Below are positions 43,822 to 56,936 of a stretch of 64,000 nt of DNA, piece after piece (position 1 is the first letter of the stretch; the number at the start of each line of letters is the position of its first letter). A program made the translations under genes and the position numbers. The DNA comes from Paucimonas sp. (GTDB lineage: Bacteria; Pseudomonadota; Gammaproteobacteria; Pseudomonadales; Pseudomonadaceae), in the NCBI GenBank assembly GCA_031253995.1, contig JAIRVG010000055.1:22983-86982 (forward strand). Direction: 5' to 3'. The notes below the pieces were generated by a model that saw nothing but the letters and a program-made list of their open reading frames with translations, made no database searches and was not told the origin of the DNA.

Positions 43822-44622
43822 TTATTCCATGTCCTTCAGCCACTCTTTCTTCTTGAACCACTTGTCGTGGATGCGATCGTAGGTGCCGTCGTGCTTGATC
43901 TGGTGCAGGAAGTTGTTGATGAAGTTCAGGCTGTCGTGGTCGCCCTTCTTCAGGCCGAAGGCCAGTGGCTCGTAGGTGAACGGCTCGTCCAGGTAGACCA
44001 GCTTGCCGTTGCCGACCTTCTCCACCGCGACGACGTTGTACGGCGCGTCGTAGACGAAGGCATCGGCCTTGCCGTTGACCACGTCCATCACGCCTTCCTG
44101 CTCGTTGTCGTAGCCGTGGTACTGGGCCTTGCCGATCAGCTTTTTGGCCACCATCTCGCCGGTGGTGCCCAGCTTGGAGGTCAGGCGGTATTCAGCGGTG
44201 TTCAGGTCCTTGTACGACTTGACCTTGTCCGCCAGTTCCTTGCGGATCAGCAGGGTCTGGCCGACGACGATGAAGGGTTCGCTGAAGTTCAGCTTCAGGT
44301 TGCGTTCCTGGGTCAGGGTCATGCCGCTGCCGATCATGTCGAACTTGTCGGTCATCAGCGCCGGGATGATGCCGTCATAGGCGGTGGAGACCAGCTCCAG
44401 CTTGACGCCCATGGACTTGGCCATGGCCTTGAGGATGTCCACTTCGAAGCCGATGATCTCACCGCGCTTGTTGGTCATCTCGAACGGCATGTAGGTCGGG
44501 TCCATGCCCACACGCAGGGTGCCACGCTTGACCGCGTCATCGATCACGCCGGCCTGTGCGGTAGCGACCGCAACGGTGGCCGCGACGCCGGCCAGCAGCA
44601 TCGACAGATACTTTTTGAACAT
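43822..44622 (-). CDS. Polar amino acid ABC transporter substrate-binding protein
   Basis: MFKKYLSMLLAGVAATVAVATAQA signal peptide; GTLRVGMDPTYMPFEMTNKRGEIIGFEVDI. Confidence 0.93.
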   Translation of the reverse strand: MFKKYLSMLLAGVAATVAVATAQAGVIDDAVKRGTLRVGMDPTYMPFEMTNKRGEIIGFEVDILKAMAKSMGVKLELVSTAYDGIIPALMTDKFDMIGSGMTLTQERNLKLNFSEPFIVVGQTLLIRKELADKVKSYKDLNTAEYRLTSKLGTTGEMVAKKLIGKAQYHGYDNEQEGVMDVVNGKADAFVYDAPYNVVAVEKVGNGKLVYLDEPFTYEPLAFGLKKGDHDSLNFINNFLHQIKHDGTYDRIHDKWFKKKEWLKDME

Positions 44623-44780
44623 CACCACTTCCCCCAAAACAAGAAAACGCTCGAATTTTATTGTGTGCGCGAAAAATCCTACAGACATCGCGCAATAGTC
44701 GGGGTGGGATGCTAACGCATGAGCGGCACGGGACCTAGCCTCCGTGACGACTTTGTTACTTATTGATACCAGAAAGAACG

Positions 44781-44807
44781 AACGGGGCGACATCATGTCG
44801 CCCCGTT
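44781..44807 (-). terminator. Putative terminator downstream of opgH
   Basis: ACGGGGCGACATCATGTCGCCCCGT stem; minus-strand 3' flank TCGTTCTTTCT is T-rich. Confidence 0.65.
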
Positions 44808-44812
44808 GCGGG

Positions 44813-47386
44813 TCAGGCGTTGGCCAGTGCCGGTTGCGCTACCGGCTCGGGGTGGAGCGGCAGCAGCGGCGAGTGCGGGTCATTGGCGATCGACGCGCGC
44901 CAGATGTCCAGCCATGCCGCATTGTGCTCGGCCCAGACACGGTCGTGCAGGCGGGACAACGCCACCGGATCGCTGAGCAGCGCCAGGCGGGTATTGCCGT
45001 CGAGGGCGGACGGGCCGACCTGCAAGGCCTTCTCGATTCGCTCGGCACGCAGGGCCTCGATCGGCTCGGCAACACCGTGGCGTGCAGTGGCCAGGGCACA
45101 GGCCAGGGCGTTCTGCTTCGGATCGACCACGGCGCGGACAAAGCCGTCGTGCAGCGCATGCCAGCGGTTCTCGTGGGTGTACTGGTCGGTGGCCAGCAGT
45201 TCCTGCGGGGTCGAGTATTCCTCGGGGATGAGGAACAGCTTCTCGTCCTTGGCGCGCAGGCCCAGGTTGACCCGGCTGGAGATCACCGAGACCGGGATCG
45301 ACAGGGTCAGCGAACCGACGATAGGCACCAGCCACCACAGGAAGCTCGGGTTCAGCCAGGCCACCAGCAGGGCCCAGGCCACGCCCAGCAGGGTCTGCGG
45401 GCCATGGCGGCGTACCGCTTCGCTCCACGGCGTGGAGTCGTCGTCACGCTGCGGCGAGTTCCAGGTCGCGGCCCAGCCGAGGAACGCGGCGAGGACGAAA
45501 CGGGTGTGGAAGATCATCCGCACCGGCGCCAGCAGCATGGAGAACAGCATCTCCAGCAGCATCGACAGGGTGACCTTGATCCGGCCGCCGAATTCCTTCG
45601 CGCCCTTGGCCCAGATCAGGATGACGCTGAGCAGTTTGGGCAGGAACAGCAGCACGATGGTGGTGGAGAACAGGGCGATGGCCTTCTCTGGGTGCCACTG
45701 CGGCCACAGCGGGTACAGCTGCCGTGGTTCGAGGAAGTACTGCGGCTCCATCAGGGTGTTGGTCGCCAGCAGCGCGGTCGACAGCACCAGGAAGAAGAAC
45801 CACAGCGGCGCCGACAGGTAGGACATCACCCCGGTGAGGAACACCGCGCGGTGCACCGGGTGCATGCCCTTGACCAGGAACAGGCGGAAGTTCATCAGGT
45901 TGCCGTGGCACCAGCGCCGGTCGCGCTTGAGCTCGTCCAGCAGGTTGGGCGGCAGTTCTTCGTAGCTGCCCGGCAGGTCGTAGGCGATCCACACGCCCCA
46001 GCCGGCACGGCGCATCAGCGCGGCTTCGACGAAGTCGTGGGAGAGGATCGCACCGGCGAAGGCGCCCTTGCCCGGCAACGGCGCCAGAGCGCAGTGCTCG
46101 ATGAAGGGCTTCATGCGGATGATCGCGTTGTGGCCCCAGTAGTGCGATTCGCCCAGCTGCCAGAAGTGCAGGCCGGCGGTGAACAGCGGGCCATAGACGC
46201 GGGTGGCGAACTGCTGCATGCGCGCATACAGGGTGTCCATGCCCGAAGCCTTCGGCGCGGTCTGGATGATACCCGCGTCCGGGTTGGCCTCCATGAGGCG
46301 CACCAGGCTGGTGAGGCATTCGCCGCTCATCACGCTGTCGGCGTCGAGCACCACCATGTAGCGGTAGTCGCTGCCCCAGCGGCGGCAGAAGTCGTCGAGG
46401 TTGCCGCTCTTGCGCTTCACGCGGCGGCGGCGGCGGCGGTAGAAGATCCGGCCGAAGCCCTTGGCCTCGCGGCACACGTCCAGCCAGGCCTGTTGCTCGG
46501 CCACGGCGATGTCGGTGTCGTTGGTGTCGCTCAGGACGAAGAAGTCGAAGCGGTCGAGGTCACCGGTGGCGGCCACCGACTCGAAGGTCGCGCGCAGGCC
46601 GGCGAACACTCGTGGCACGTCTTCGTTGCAGATCGGCATCACCAGTGCGGTACGGGCGCCCTTCTCGATCGGCTCGTTGCCGGCGCTGCTTCCGGAGATG
46701 CGGTACTTGTCGCGCCCGGTGAGCAGTTCGAGGAAGCCCATCAGCGCGGTCCAGAAGCCGGCCGAGACCCAGCAGAAGAGGATGCCGAAGAGGATCAGGA
46801 TGCTGGTCTGCAGCGCATACGGCCAGACCTGGGTGGCGGTCTGCAGCAGCGGCTGATGCAGGACCTCGTCGAGGTCGACGAACGACCAGCCCTGGTACGG
46901 CAGGATGCCCTTCATGTACCAGCCGGCGACGAGGGTCTGGCCGATCATCAGCGCCAGCAGGATGTAGCGGCGCATCGAGCCGACCCAGCGCCAGCGCGCG
47001 GCCGGCAGCTCGCGTTTTTCCGGGGCCGGGGCATTGGTGCGCCCGGTCATCCGGCGCCAGGCGCGGATCAGGATGTTGGTCCGCCACGGCTCGGGGATCA
47101 CCCGGGTCCGGCGGATCGGCGGGGTCGCCTTGAGGCAGACCCGGCCGCTGGCGTCGAGGCCGAGCATCTCGGCCTCTTCCATGTCGGTTGCGGTCAGCAG
47201 GTTCAGCCGGCTGCCTACCGAACCCTGGGTGGGCTCGGTATCGGCAGCGGCCGGTTGCGCCGACAGGCGCTGGTGCAGCTCGCTGAACGAGTTGCAGCTG
47301 GCGAGTTCCGCCCGCTGCTCGTCGCTCAGTGGTAGGTGGGCCAGATACTCGACGAGCGGTTCCGGCCGTGCTGAAGAGTTACTCAT
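44813..47386 (-). CDS. opgH: Osmoregulated periplasmic glucan glucosyltransferase OpgH (MdoH)
   Basis: GT2 polytopic protein; [28 protein letters not shown]. Confidence 0.95.
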   Translation of the reverse strand: MSNSSARPEPLVEYLAHLPLSDEQRAELASCNSFSELHQRLSAQPAAADTEPTQGSVGSRLNLLTATDMEEAEMLGLDASGRVCLKATPPIRRTRVIPEPWRTNILIRAWRRMTGRTNAPAPEKRELPAARWRWVGSMRRYILLALMIGQTLVAGWYMKGILPYQGWSFVDLDEVLHQPLLQTATQVWPYALQTSILILFGILFCWVSAGFWTALMGFLELLTGRDKYRISGSSAGNEPIEKGARTALVMPICNEDVPRVFAGLRATFESVAATGDLDRFDFFVLSDTNDTDIAVAEQQAWLDVCREAKGFGRIFYRRRRRRVKRKSGNLDDFCRRWGSDYRYMVVLDADSVMSGECLTSLVRLMEANPDAGIIQTAPKASGMDTLYARMQQFATRVYGPLFTAGLHFWQLGESHYWGHNAIIRMKPFIEHCALAPLPGKGAFAGAILSHDFVEAALMRRAGWGVWIAYDLPGSYEELPPNLLDELKRDRRWCHGNLMNFRLFLVKGMHPVHRAVFLTGVMSYLSAPLWFFFLVLSTALLATNTLMEPQYFLEPRQLYPLWPQWHPEKAIALFSTTIVLLFLPKLLSVILIWAKGAKEFGGRIKVTLSMLLEMLFSMLLAPVRMIFHTRFVLAAFLGWAATWNSPQRDDDSTPWSEAVRRHGPQTLLGVAWALLVAWLNPSFLWWLVPIVGSLTLSIPVSVISSRVNLGLRAKDEKLFLIPEEYSTPQELLATDQYTHENRWHALHDGFVRAVVDPKQNALACALATARHGVAEPIEALRAERIEKALQVGPSALDGNTRLALLSDPVALSRLHDRVWAEHNAAWLDIWRASIANDPHSPLLPLHPEPVAQPALANA

Positions 47387-49121
47387 CGGCAGGCAACTGA
47401 TAGCTCCAGGTCTCGGTCAGCACCTGTTCGGTGGTGGCCGGGGCCTCGGGGGTGGGCGCCGCTTCGGCGGCAGGCTGCTCGGCAGGTTGCTCGGCCTTCG
47501 CGGTTTTCGCCGCGGCCTTGTCATGCTTCGCAGGTTTTTCCTGTTTCTTCGGTTCTTCCTGCTTTTCAGGCTTGGCCGGCTCTACCGGCACATCGCGAAC
47601 CAGGGCAGCACGCATTTCCACGGCCTTGCCCGGATCCTTGACCTTCATCCGCAGGGTCAGGCGCCAGCCCTTGATCTCAGGGTTGTAGCGCAGGTTGTTC
47701 TCGACCACCTCGGCGTTGTCGCCGACGCTGATCTGGCTGCGCACCGCGGTGTCTTCCGGCAGCTTGGCCAGGGCCGGGCCTTCGAAGTCGACCAGGAAGG
47801 CGACGCTGCCGTCCGGCTGGCGGATCAGGTTGGACTGCTTGACGTCGCCGGTGGAGCGCATGGTCTGCTTGACCCAGCCGAGGTCCGGCGAGTGGAAGGC
47901 CGACTCGTCCATGGTCCAGTGCAGGCGGTATTCGTAGTCGATCGGGGTACCTGGCTCCGGCAGTTTCTCCGGGCTCCAGAAGGCCACGATGTTGTCGTTG
48001 GTCTCGTCGGCGGTCGGGATCTCGACCAGGTCGACGGTGCCCTTGCCCCAGTCGCCCTTCGGCTCGATCCAGGTGCTCGGACGCTTCTGGTAGTTGTCAT
48101 CCAGGTCTTCGAAGAAGCTGAAGTCGCGGTTGCGCTGCAGCAGACCGAAGCCGCGCGGGTTTTCCACGCTGAAGTTGCTCACGGCCAGGTGTTTCGGGTT
48201 GTTCAGCGGGCGCCACAGCCACTCGCCGTTGCCGGCGTGGATCGACAGGCCTTCGGAGTCGTGCAGCGAAGGACGGTAGTTCGGCACGCGGGACGGCTGG
48301 TTGCTGCCGAACAGGTACATGCTGGTCAGCGGGGCGATGCCCAGGCGGCTGACGTGGTCACGCAGGAACACCCTGGACTGCACGTCGACGATGGTGTCGG
48401 AGCCCGGGCGCAGGATCAGCTTGTAGGCGCCGGTGGAGCGCGGCGAGTCCAGCAGGGCGTAGATCACCAGGTGCTTGTCGGCCGGGTTCGGGCGTTCGAC
48501 CCAGAACTCGGTGAAGCGCGGGAATTCTTCGCCGGACGGCAGCGCGGTGTCGATGGCCAGGCCACGGGCGGACAGGCCATAGACCTGGCCCTTGCCGACC
48601 ACGCGGAAATAGCTGGCGCCGAGCAGGGTCATGATCTCGTCCTGCTTGTCCGCCTTGTTGATCGGGTACAGCACGCGGAAACCGGCGTAGCCCAGCTGTT
48701 CGGTGGCCTTGGCGTCGAACTGCAGGTCGCCGAAGTCGAAGCGGCTCGGGTCGTACTTGATCTCTTCGACGGTGGTGGCGGTGACTTCGTTGATCTTCAC
48801 CGGCGTGTCGAAGTGCATGCCCTGGTGATAGAAGGACAGCTTGAACGGGGTCTTGGCGTCCGCCCACTCGGCTTTTTCCGCGCGGAAACGGATCTTCTGG
48901 TAGTCGCCGAACTTCATGTCGCGGAAGACGGCCGGCAGGTTGCTTTTCGGTGCCTCGTACTTCTGTGCGGCCAGGTCCTTCGCCTTGGCCGCCACGTCGT
49001 CGAGGTTGAACGCCCAGAGCTGGCCGGCGCTGAGCAGGCAGACCAGTGCCGAACCAGCGAGCAGGGCCTTGCGCAACCGGCTGGCAGGCGTTCTTGGAGC
49101 ATCAAAGGGACTAACAATCAC
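47379..49121 (-). CDS. opgG: Glucan biosynthesis protein OpgG (MdoG)
   Basis: [43 protein letters not shown]; overlaps opgH; start uncertain (GTG 49121 chosen). Confidence 0.94.
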   Translation of the reverse strand: MIVSPFDAPRTPASRLRKALLAGSALVCLLSAGQLWAFNLDDVAAKAKDLAAQKYEAPKSNLPAVFRDMKFGDYQKIRFRAEKAEWADAKTPFKLSFYHQGMHFDTPVKINEVTATTVEEIKYDPSRFDFGDLQFDAKATEQLGYAGFRVLYPINKADKQDEIMTLLGASYFRVVGKGQVYGLSARGLAIDTALPSGEEFPRFTEFWVERPNPADKHLVIYALLDSPRSTGAYKLILRPGSDTIVDVQSRVFLRDHVSRLGIAPLTSMYLFGSNQPSRVPNYRPSLHDSEGLSIHAGNGEWLWRPLNNPKHLAVSNFSVENPRGFGLLQRNRDFSFFEDLDDNYQKRPSTWIEPKGDWGKGTVDLVEIPTADETNDNIVAFWSPEKLPEPGTPIDYEYRLHWTMDESAFHSPDLGWVKQTMRSTGDVKQSNLIRQPDGSVAFLVDFEGPALAKLPEDTAVRSQISVGDNAEVVENNLRYNPEIKGWRLTLRMKVKDPGKAVEMRAALVRDVPVEPAKPEKQEEPKKQEKPAKHDKAAAKTAKAEQPAEQPAAEAAPTPEAPATTEQVLTETWSYQLPADE

Positions 49122-49347
49122 GAGCAACCCTCGCCGAAAACAAATCTAAAGAACCAACGGCCAGCGACACATGCCGGGTTGGCGAGCACTGTTCGGACTC
49201 CGAAAGGGCTCAATGATTCCCCAAACGGTTCCGGACAGTTCTCGAGTCAGAGTGAAACAGGCCGTCGAACGCCGGCCCCATGTAGCGCGCGATTATCTAG
49301 CAGGCAGCGTTACAACGCATCAGGGCCAGCCAACTATTTTTGCTGTG

Positions 49348-49381
49348 AAACCCCTTGTTTTCCTGCAAACAGGGGGTTTTT
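49348..49381 (+). terminator. Rho-independent terminator, plus-strand polarity, with no upstream plus-strand gene
   Basis: AAACCCCTTGTTTTCCTGCAAACAGGGGGTTTTTTG: stem then T6 on the plus strand. Confidence 0.75.
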
Positions 49382-49386
49382 TGACG

Positions 49387-49824
49387 TCATATTTGTAACA
49401 TAAATGTTACGGGGCCATCATTGACCAGGTGGACCTGCATGTCGGCACCGAAGCGACCGCTGCCGACAGTGCCGTGCTTGAGCCTCGCCTGGGCCAGAAG
49501 GTAGTCGAACAGCTCGGCGCCGAGGGCCGGCGGCGCGGCCGTGGAAAAGCTCGGGCGCAGGCCGCTGCGGGTGTCGGCGGCGAGGGTGAACTGGGACACC
49601 AGCAGCAGGCCGCCGTCGATGTCCTTGAGGGACAGGTTCATCTTGCCCTGGGGGTCGCTGAACACCCGGTAGTTGAGCAATTTGTGCAGGAGCTTGTCGG
49701 CGTGCTCGGGGGTGTCTCCCGGCTCCACCGCGACCAGCACCATCAGGCCCTGGTCGATGGAACCGACGATCTCCCCTTCCACTTCCACCCGCGCGCCACG
49801 CACGCGTTGCAGCAGGCCCTTCAT
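49387..49824 (-). CDS. dtd: D-aminoacyl-tRNA deacylase
   Basis: [56 protein letters not shown]. Confidence 0.96.
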   Translation of the reverse strand: MKGLLQRVRGARVEVEGEIVGSIDQGLMVLVAVEPGDTPEHADKLLHKLLNYRVFSDPQGKMNLSLKDIDGGLLLVSQFTLAADTRSGLRPSFSTAAPPALGAELFDYLLAQARLKHGTVGSGRFGADMQVHLVNDGPVTFMLQI

Positions 49825-50795
49825 GCCTCTTCCAGGGGCAGGTCGAGCAGGCGTCGGGCCATCTGGTCGGCGGCGCGCACCAGGGCATCGGTGATACCCG
49901 GCTCGGAGGCAGCGTGACCGGCGTCGCGGATCACCTTCAGTTCGCTGTTCGGCCAGGCCTGGTGCAGTTCCCAGGCGTTGTCCAGCGGGCAGATCACGTC
50001 ATAGCGACCGTGCACGATCACCGCCGGCAGGTGGGCGATCTTCGGCATGTCGCGGATCAGCTGGTTTTCTTCGAGGAAGGCGTTGTTGACGAAGTAGTGG
50101 CATTCGATCCGGGCGATCGACAGCGCGCGCTGCGGCTCGGAGAAGCGGTCGACCACCAGCGGGTTGGGACGCAGCGTGGCGGTGCGGCCTTCCCAGGTGG
50201 ACCAGGCCTTGGCGGCGTGCATCTGGGCGATCTGGTCGTTGCCGGTGAGGCGCTTGTGGAAGGCCTGGACCAGGTCGTTGCGTTCTTCTGCCGGGATCGG
50301 CGCGATGTAGTCCTGCCAGTAGTCGGGGAACAGGCGGCTGGCGCCACCGGTCTGGTAGAACCACTCGATCTCCTGCGGGCGGCAGAGGAAGATGCCGCGC
50401 AGGATCAGGCCGTGGACGCGCTCGGGGTGGGTCTGGGCGTAGGCCAGGGCCAGGGTCGAGCCCCAGGAGCCGCCGAACAGGACCCATTTCTCGATGCCGA
50501 GGTGCTTGCGGATGCGCTCCAGGTCTTCGACCAGGTGCCAGGTGGTGTTGTTTTCCAGGCTGGCGTGGGGGGTGGACCGGCCGCAGCCGCGCTGGTCGAA
50601 GGTGATGATGCGGTAGACCGTGGGGTCGAAGTAGCAGCGGCTCTGGGCATCGCAGCCCGCGCCGGGGCCACCGTGAATGAACACCACCGGCAGACCTTCC
50701 GGGGAACCACTTTCATCGACGTACAGTACATGCGGTGCTTCGACTGCCAGATCGTGCCGGGCGTAGGGTTTGATCTGTGGGTACAAGGTCTGCAT
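49821..50795 (-). CDS. pip: Proline iminopeptidase
   Basis: [71 protein letters not shown]. Confidence 0.96.
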   Translation of the reverse strand: MQTLYPQIKPYARHDLAVEAPHVLYVDESGSPEGLPVVFIHGGPGAGCDAQSRCYFDPTVYRIITFDQRGCGRSTPHASLENNTTWHLVEDLERIRKHLGIEKWVLFGGSWGSTLALAYAQTHPERVHGLILRGIFLCRPQEIEWFYQTGGASRLFPDYWQDYIAPIPAEERNDLVQAFHKRLTGNDQIAQMHAAKAWSTWEGRTATLRPNPLVVDRFSEPQRALSIARIECHYFVNNAFLEENQLIRDMPKIAHLPAVIVHGRYDVICPLDNAWELHQAWPNSELKVIRDAGHAASEPGITDALVRAADQMARRLLDLPLEEA

Positions 50796-50914
50796 TACGC
50801 ACTCCGTGTGGGAATTAATCTGCCGTTGGGCATCATAAACCTGAAATGCGCTTTGAGCATGCCCCGTTGGGTCAAGTGTTCTTCAGGTAACCATGTGCTG
50901 CTCTCAGGGGCCCC

Positions 50915-50984
50915 ATCGCTGGCAAGCCAGCTCCCACAGGTTCAGCGGTGCACGCGAACCTGTGGGAGCTGGCTTGCCAGCGAT
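50915..50984. repeat. Inverted pair of REP sequences
   Basis: ATCGCTGGCAAGCCAGCTCCCAC (50915-50937) and GTGGGAGCTGGCTTGCCAGCGAT (50962-50984), with complementary inner ACAGGTTC/GAACCTGT. Confidence 0.9.
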
Positions 50985-50988
50985 GGCG

Positions 50989-51789
50989 TCAGTCGTATCG
51001 CCGCCGAGCCCAGGCCAGAACCTCTTCGAGCAATCCCCGCAAGACCACTTGGGTAGGCCCTGCCAGATCCTCCCGATAGGCAAACGGCTCCACCTCCTCC
51101 ATATAAGTGCTCTGCGCCAGCTCCAGCTGCACCGCATGGATATCCCTGGCCGGATCCCCGTAATGCCGGGTGATATGCCCGCCCTTGAAGCGCCCGTTCA
51201 GCACATGGGTGTAGTCCGGCGCGCCGGCACACACCGCCTTCAGTCGCTCGGCCAGCTCGGGGTCACAGCTCGCCCCGTTGAACGTCCCAAGGTTGAAGTC
51301 CGGCAGTTTCCCGTCGAACAGATGCGGCACATGGGAGCGGATCGAATGCGCATCCCACAACAGCGCATAGCCGAACTTCTCCTTCAACCGCGCCAGTTCG
51401 TTGCGCAGGGTGTCGTGGTACGGCCGCCAGATGCCCTCCAGATAGCCGGCGCGCTCTGCGGAAGACGGCACCCGCCCCTCCTCGAACAGCGGGCTGCCGT
51501 CGAACAGCGTCGCCGGGTACAACCCGGTGGTCGCGCCCACATATAAAGGCTGGTCATCCTCCGGCCGGTTCAGGTCGATGACGAACCGCGAGTACTCGGC
51601 CGCCACCACGCTCGCGCCCATCTCGCGGACGAAGTCATACAGCTGCGGGATATGCCAGTCGGTATCCGGCAGGCTGCGCGCCGGCGCCACCAGGCCGTCG
51701 CGCACCGCCGGGGTGAGCTTCAGGCCGGCGTGGGGCATGCTGATCAGCAGCGGCAGCGTGCCCTGGTGGAAATTCAGAACCTTGTCCAT
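50989..51789 (-). CDS. hutG: N-formylglutamate deformylase
   Basis: PLLISMPHAGLKLTPAVRDGL; LLWDAHSIRSHVPHLFDGKLPDFNLGTFNG. Confidence 0.95.
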   Translation of the reverse strand: MDKVLNFHQGTLPLLISMPHAGLKLTPAVRDGLVAPARSLPDTDWHIPQLYDFVREMGASVVAAEYSRFVIDLNRPEDDQPLYVGATTGLYPATLFDGSPLFEEGRVPSSAERAGYLEGIWRPYHDTLRNELARLKEKFGYALLWDAHSIRSHVPHLFDGKLPDFNLGTFNGASCDPELAERLKAVCAGAPDYTHVLNGRFKGGHITRHYGDPARDIHAVQLELAQSTYMEEVEPFAYREDLAGPTQVVLRGLLEEVLAWARRRYD

Positions 51790-51799
51790 CGTCGTTGCC

Positions 51800-53005
51800 T
51801 CAATCAGTCAGTTCGACGCCGTGGCGCACCACGCGCTTGTCCAGTTCGCCGCCCAGCCAGTAGGCAAGGTCGGCCGGACGTTCGATATCCCAGGCGACGA
51901 AGTCGGCGACCTTGCCCACCTCCAGCGAACCATGGCTGTCGCCCAGCCCCAGCGCCGTGGCGGCGTGCAGGGTGACACCCGCCAGCGCCTCTTCCGGGGT
52001 CATGCGGAACAGGGTGCAGGCCATGTTCAGCATCAGGCGCAGGGACAGCCCCGGCGAGGTGCCGGGGTTGAGGTCGCTGGCAATGGCGATCTTCACCCCG
52101 TGCTTGCGCAGGGCGTCCATCGGCGGCAACTGGGTTTCGCGCAGGAAATAGAAGGCACCAGGCAGCAGCACGGCGACGGTGCCGGCGGCGGCCATGGCAA
52201 TGGCGTCGTCCTCGGTCATGAACTCCAGGTGATCGGCGGACAAGCCGTGATACCGCGCCGCCAGGCTGGAGCCGGCCAGCGCAGACAACTGCTCGGCATG
52301 CAGCTTGACCGGCAGCCCCAGTTCCTTCGCCTTGATGAACACCCGCTCGACCTGCGCCGGCGAAAACGCCAGGTACTCGCAGAAGGCATCCACCGCATCC
52401 ACCAGCCCCTCGGCGGCCAGCGCCGGGAGCATGACCTCGCAGATATGGGCGATGTAGTCGTCGCTGCGGTCCTTGTACTCAGGCGGCAGCGCATGGGCCG
52501 CCAGGCAGGTGGCGCGCACGGTCAGCGGCAGGCTCTCGCCCAGGCGCCGGGCGACCTTGAGCATCTTGCGCTCGTTGGCGAGGTCGAGGCCGTAGCCGGA
52601 CTTGATCTCCAGGGTGGTCACGCCATCGCGCATCAACGCCCGCACCCGGCGCAGGGCGCTGGCGTACAGTTCGTCCTCGCTGGCGGCGCGGGTCGCCCGC
52701 ACCGTGCTGGCGATGCCGCCGCCCTGGGCGGCGATCTCGGCATAGCTGACACCCTGCAGGCGCTGCTCGAACTCGCCGCTGCGGTTGCCGCCGAACACCG
52801 CGTGGGTGTGGCAGTCGATCAGGCCCGGGGTGACCCAGGCACCGCCCAGGTCGACCTGCTGCTGCACGTCCAGGTCCGGCAGGGCCTGGCGCGCGCCGAT
52901 CCAGGCGATGCGCCCGGCCTCGGTGACGATCGCCGCGTCCTCGATGATCGAGTAGCTGCCCTGGGCCATGCTCGCCACATGGCAGTGCTGCCAGAGGGTC
53001 TTCAT
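51800..53005 (-). CDS. hutI: Imidazolonepropionase
   Basis: [41 protein letters not shown]. Confidence 0.96.
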   Translation of the reverse strand: MKTLWQHCHVASMAQGSYSIIEDAAIVTEAGRIAWIGARQALPDLDVQQQVDLGGAWVTPGLIDCHTHAVFGGNRSGEFEQRLQGVSYAEIAAQGGGIASTVRATRAASEDELYASALRRVRALMRDGVTTLEIKSGYGLDLANERKMLKVARRLGESLPLTVRATCLAAHALPPEYKDRSDDYIAHICEVMLPALAAEGLVDAVDAFCEYLAFSPAQVERVFIKAKELGLPVKLHAEQLSALAGSSLAARYHGLSADHLEFMTEDDAIAMAAAGTVAVLLPGAFYFLRETQLPPMDALRKHGVKIAIASDLNPGTSPGLSLRLMLNMACTLFRMTPEEALAGVTLHAATALGLGDSHGSLEVGKVADFVAWDIERPADLAYWLGGELDKRVVRHGVELTD

Positions 53006-53019
53006 GTGCGTTCCTCCGC

Positions 53020-54555
53020 TCACGACAGGCTTGGCAGCACGCCGACCGGCAGCAGCGCGGTCAGGCGGTTCTCGGCCAGCAGTTGCACGGCGATCTCGAT
53101 GTCCGGGGCGAAGAAACGGTCCTTGTCGTAGTGCGGCACGCGGTCACGCAGGACCTTGCGGGCGGCCTCCAGCTTGACCGAGGTCTTCAGCCCGGTACGC
53201 AGGTCGATGCCCTGGCAGGCGCCCAGCCATTCGATGGCGAGGATGCCGCGGGTGTTCTCGGCCATCTCCCACAGGCGCTTGCCGGCGGCCGGGGCCATGG
53301 ACACGTGGTCTTCCTGGTTGGCGGAGGTCGGCAGGCTGTCGACGCTGTGGGGATGGGACAGGGCCTTGTTCTCGCTGGCCAGGGCCGCGGCGGTGACCTG
53401 GGCGATCATGAAGCCGGAGTTGACCCCGCCGTTTTCCACCAGGAACGGCGGCAGCTGGGACATGTGCTTGTCCATCATCAGCGAGATGCGTCGCTCGCTC
53501 AGCGAACCGATCTCGGCGATGGCCAGGGCCATGTTGTCGGCCGCCATGGCCACCGGCTCGGCGTGGAAGTTGCCGCCGGAAATCACGTCGCCCTGCTCGG
53601 CGAACACCAGCGGGTTGTCGGAGACGGCGTTGGCCTCGATGGCCAGCACTTCGGCGGCCTGGCGCAGCTGGGTCAGGCAGGCGCCCATGACCTGTGGCTG
53701 GCAGCGCAGCGAGTACGGATCCTGGACCTTGCCGCAATGTTCGTGGGAGGCGGAAACCTCGGTGCCCTCGGTGAGCAGGTCGCGGTAGCAGGCAGCCGCG
53801 TCGATCTGCCCGCGCTGGCCGCGGGCGGCGTGGATGCGGGCGTCGAACGGCGAACGCGAGCCGAGCACCGCTTCCACGGTCAGGCCGCCACAGGCGATGG
53901 CCGCGGCGAACAGGTCCTCGGCTTCGAACAGGCCACGCAGGGCATAGGCGGTCGAGGCCTGGGTGCCGTTGAGCAGCGCCAGCCCTTCCTTGGCCGCCAG
54001 GGTCAGCGGCTCCAGGCCGGCCACGGCCAGGGCGTCCACCGCCGGCAGCCACTCGCCCTTGTAGCGCGCCTTGCCTTCGCCCAGCAGCACCAGCGACATG
54101 TGCGCCAGCGGTGCCAGGTCGCCGGATGCGCCGACCGAGCCTTTGAGCGGGATATGCGGGTAGACCTCGGCGTTGACCAGGGCAATCAGCGCGTCGATCA
54201 CCTTGCGCCGGATGCCGGAGAAACCGCGGCTCAGACTGTTGATCTTGAGCACCATGATCAGGCGCACCATGGCATCGTCCAGCGGCGCGCCGATGCCGGC
54301 GGCATGGGACAGCACCAGCGAGCGTTGCAGGTTTTCCAGATCGTGGCTGGCGATGCGGGTCGAGGCCAGCAGGCCGAAACCGGTGTTGATGCCGTAGGCG
54401 GTGCGGTCCTCGGCGAGGATCTGCTCGACGCAGGCGACGCTGGCATCGATCTGCGCCGCGGCGCTGGCCACCAGGCTCAGGCGCGCCGGCTTCTCGTAGA
54501 CGCCGCGCAGTTCGGCGAGGCTGACCTGGCCGGGAATCAAATTGAAGACTTGCAT
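53020..54555 (-). CDS. hutH: Histidine ammonia-lyase
   Basis: [18 protein letters not shown] triad present in [19 protein letters not shown]. Confidence 0.96.
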   Translation of the reverse strand: MQVFNLIPGQVSLAELRGVYEKPARLSLVASAAAQIDASVACVEQILAEDRTAYGINTGFGLLASTRIASHDLENLQRSLVLSHAAGIGAPLDDAMVRLIMVLKINSLSRGFSGIRRKVIDALIALVNAEVYPHIPLKGSVGASGDLAPLAHMSLVLLGEGKARYKGEWLPAVDALAVAGLEPLTLAAKEGLALLNGTQASTAYALRGLFEAEDLFAAAIACGGLTVEAVLGSRSPFDARIHAARGQRGQIDAAACYRDLLTEGTEVSASHEHCGKVQDPYSLRCQPQVMGACLTQLRQAAEVLAIEANAVSDNPLVFAEQGDVISGGNFHAEPVAMAADNMALAIAEIGSLSERRISLMMDKHMSQLPPFLVENGGVNSGFMIAQVTAAALASENKALSHPHSVDSLPTSANQEDHVSMAPAAGKRLWEMAENTRGILAIEWLGACQGIDLRTGLKTSVKLEAARKVLRDRVPHYDKDRFFAPDIEIAVQLLAENRLTALLPVGVLPSLS

Positions 54556-54576
54556 GTTCTGGCTCCTTGTCGTTGT

Positions 54577-56105
54577 TCAGAGCAGCGCCGGCAGTACGTG
54601 CCGGGGCAGTTGCGGCTGTTTGAGCAGGTCGGCGGTGCTGGCGATGTCCGGGGCCAGCCAGCGATCCTGCTGCCAGGCCGGAATCCGTTCGCGCAGCAGT
54701 TGCCAGGCGCGCCCGGTGCCAGCGCCGAAGCGCTGCTCCTTGAGAAATTCGAAGGCCTGGGCCGCCAGCAGGTACTCGATGGCGAGGATCTGCGTGCAGT
54801 TTTCCAGGGACCGATGCAGCTTGAGCGCGGCGCTGGTGCCGAGGCTCAGGTGGTCTTCCTGCAGGCCCGAGGTGACGAAGTTGTCCACCACCGCCGGCTG
54901 CGCCAGCTGGCGGTTCTCGGCGCACAGCGAGGCGGCAACGTACTGGGCGATCATCATCCCGGAGTTGACCCCCGGCTCGGCCACCAGGAACGCCGGCAGC
55001 CCGCTGACATGCGGGTTGACCAGGCGATCCAGGCGGCGCTCGGCGATGGAGCCGATCTCGGCGACGGCCAGCGCCAGCAGATCGGCGGCCATGGCCACGG
55101 ACTGGCCGTGGGGGTTGGCCTGGGACATGACCCGGAAGTCGTCCGGGGTGCCCAGCAGCAGCGGGTTGTCGGTGGCCGAGTTGAGCTCGGTCTCGACCTG
55201 CCGTGCGGCGTGGGCCAGCTGGTCGCGGGAGGCGCCGTGGACCTGCGGGATGGAGCGGATGCTCAGGGCGTCCTGGGTGCGGATGCCCTTGCTGCTGGCG
55301 ATGACCTCGCTGCCTTCGAGCAGCGCCCGGAGGTTGGCACCGACCTGCTGCATGCCCGGATGGGGCTTGAGGGCGATGATGTCCTGGTCGAACGCGGCGA
55401 TCTGCCCGCGCTGCGCCTCGAAGCTCATGGCCGCGATGATGTCGGCCCACTCCAGCAGGTGCGTAGCGTCAGCCAGGGCCAGGCAGCTCAGGCCGGTCAT
55501 GCACGGCGTGCCGTTGACCAGGCACAGGCCGTCCTTGGCACCCAGTTGTACCGGGGCCAGGCCTTCTTCGGCCAGCGCCACGGCAGCATCGACCACCTGC
55601 CCGCGGTAGCTGGCCTTGCCCACGCCCAGCAGGCAGATGGCGACATGGGCCATGTGGGTCAGGTAGCCCACCGAGCCCTGGGACGGCACCTGCGGGGTGA
55701 TGCCGCGTTCCAGCAGGTTGAGCAGCGCCTGTACCACCGGGCGCTGGATGCCGGACTTGCCCTGGCTGTAGTTGACGATGGCGGCGCAGATGATCGCCCG
55801 GGTCTGCTCGTCGCTGAGCACCGGGCCGACGCCGCAGGCGTGGCTGAGCAGGGTGTTGCGCGACAGCTGGGCCAGTTGCTCGCCTTGCAGGGCGACGTTG
55901 CAGAGCGCGCCCAGGCCGGTGTTGACGCCATAGGCGCGCTCGCCGCTGTCAACGATGCGCCGGACGATGGCCTGGGCATTCTCGATCCGCGCCCAGGCGC
56001 TGGGCGACAGCTCCAGGCTGGCGCCGTGGCGGGCCACGGCGACGATGTCCTGCCAACGCAGCGGGGCGTCGGCGATCACGACCTTCTCTTGCGGCATGGC
56101 GGTCC

Positions 56106-56109
<4 letters not shown>
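54577..56109 (-). CDS. HAL/PAL/TAL-family paralog lacking the canonical ASG MIO triad
   Basis: YGVNTGLGALCNVALQG and QEDHLSLGTSAALKL conserved, but GSVGYLTHMAHVAICLLG in place of [15 protein letters not shown]. Confidence 0.88.

Positions 56110-56932
<823 letters not shown>

Positions 56933-56936
<4 letters not shown>

Noticed and set aside
44744-47335. 863-aa plus-strand ORF opposite opgH
   Set aside because: Shadow ORF; compositionally odd and antisense to a conserved gene.
47034-49403. 789-aa plus-strand ORF that ends just after the orphan terminator
   Set aside because: Antisense to opgG with no domain signal; it runs past the terminator hairpin, so it does not explain it.
49395-49410. 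Palindrome GTAACA-TAAA-TGTTAC near the dtd stop
   Set aside because: Lies within the dtd coding sequence and is probably incidental to the codons VTFML.
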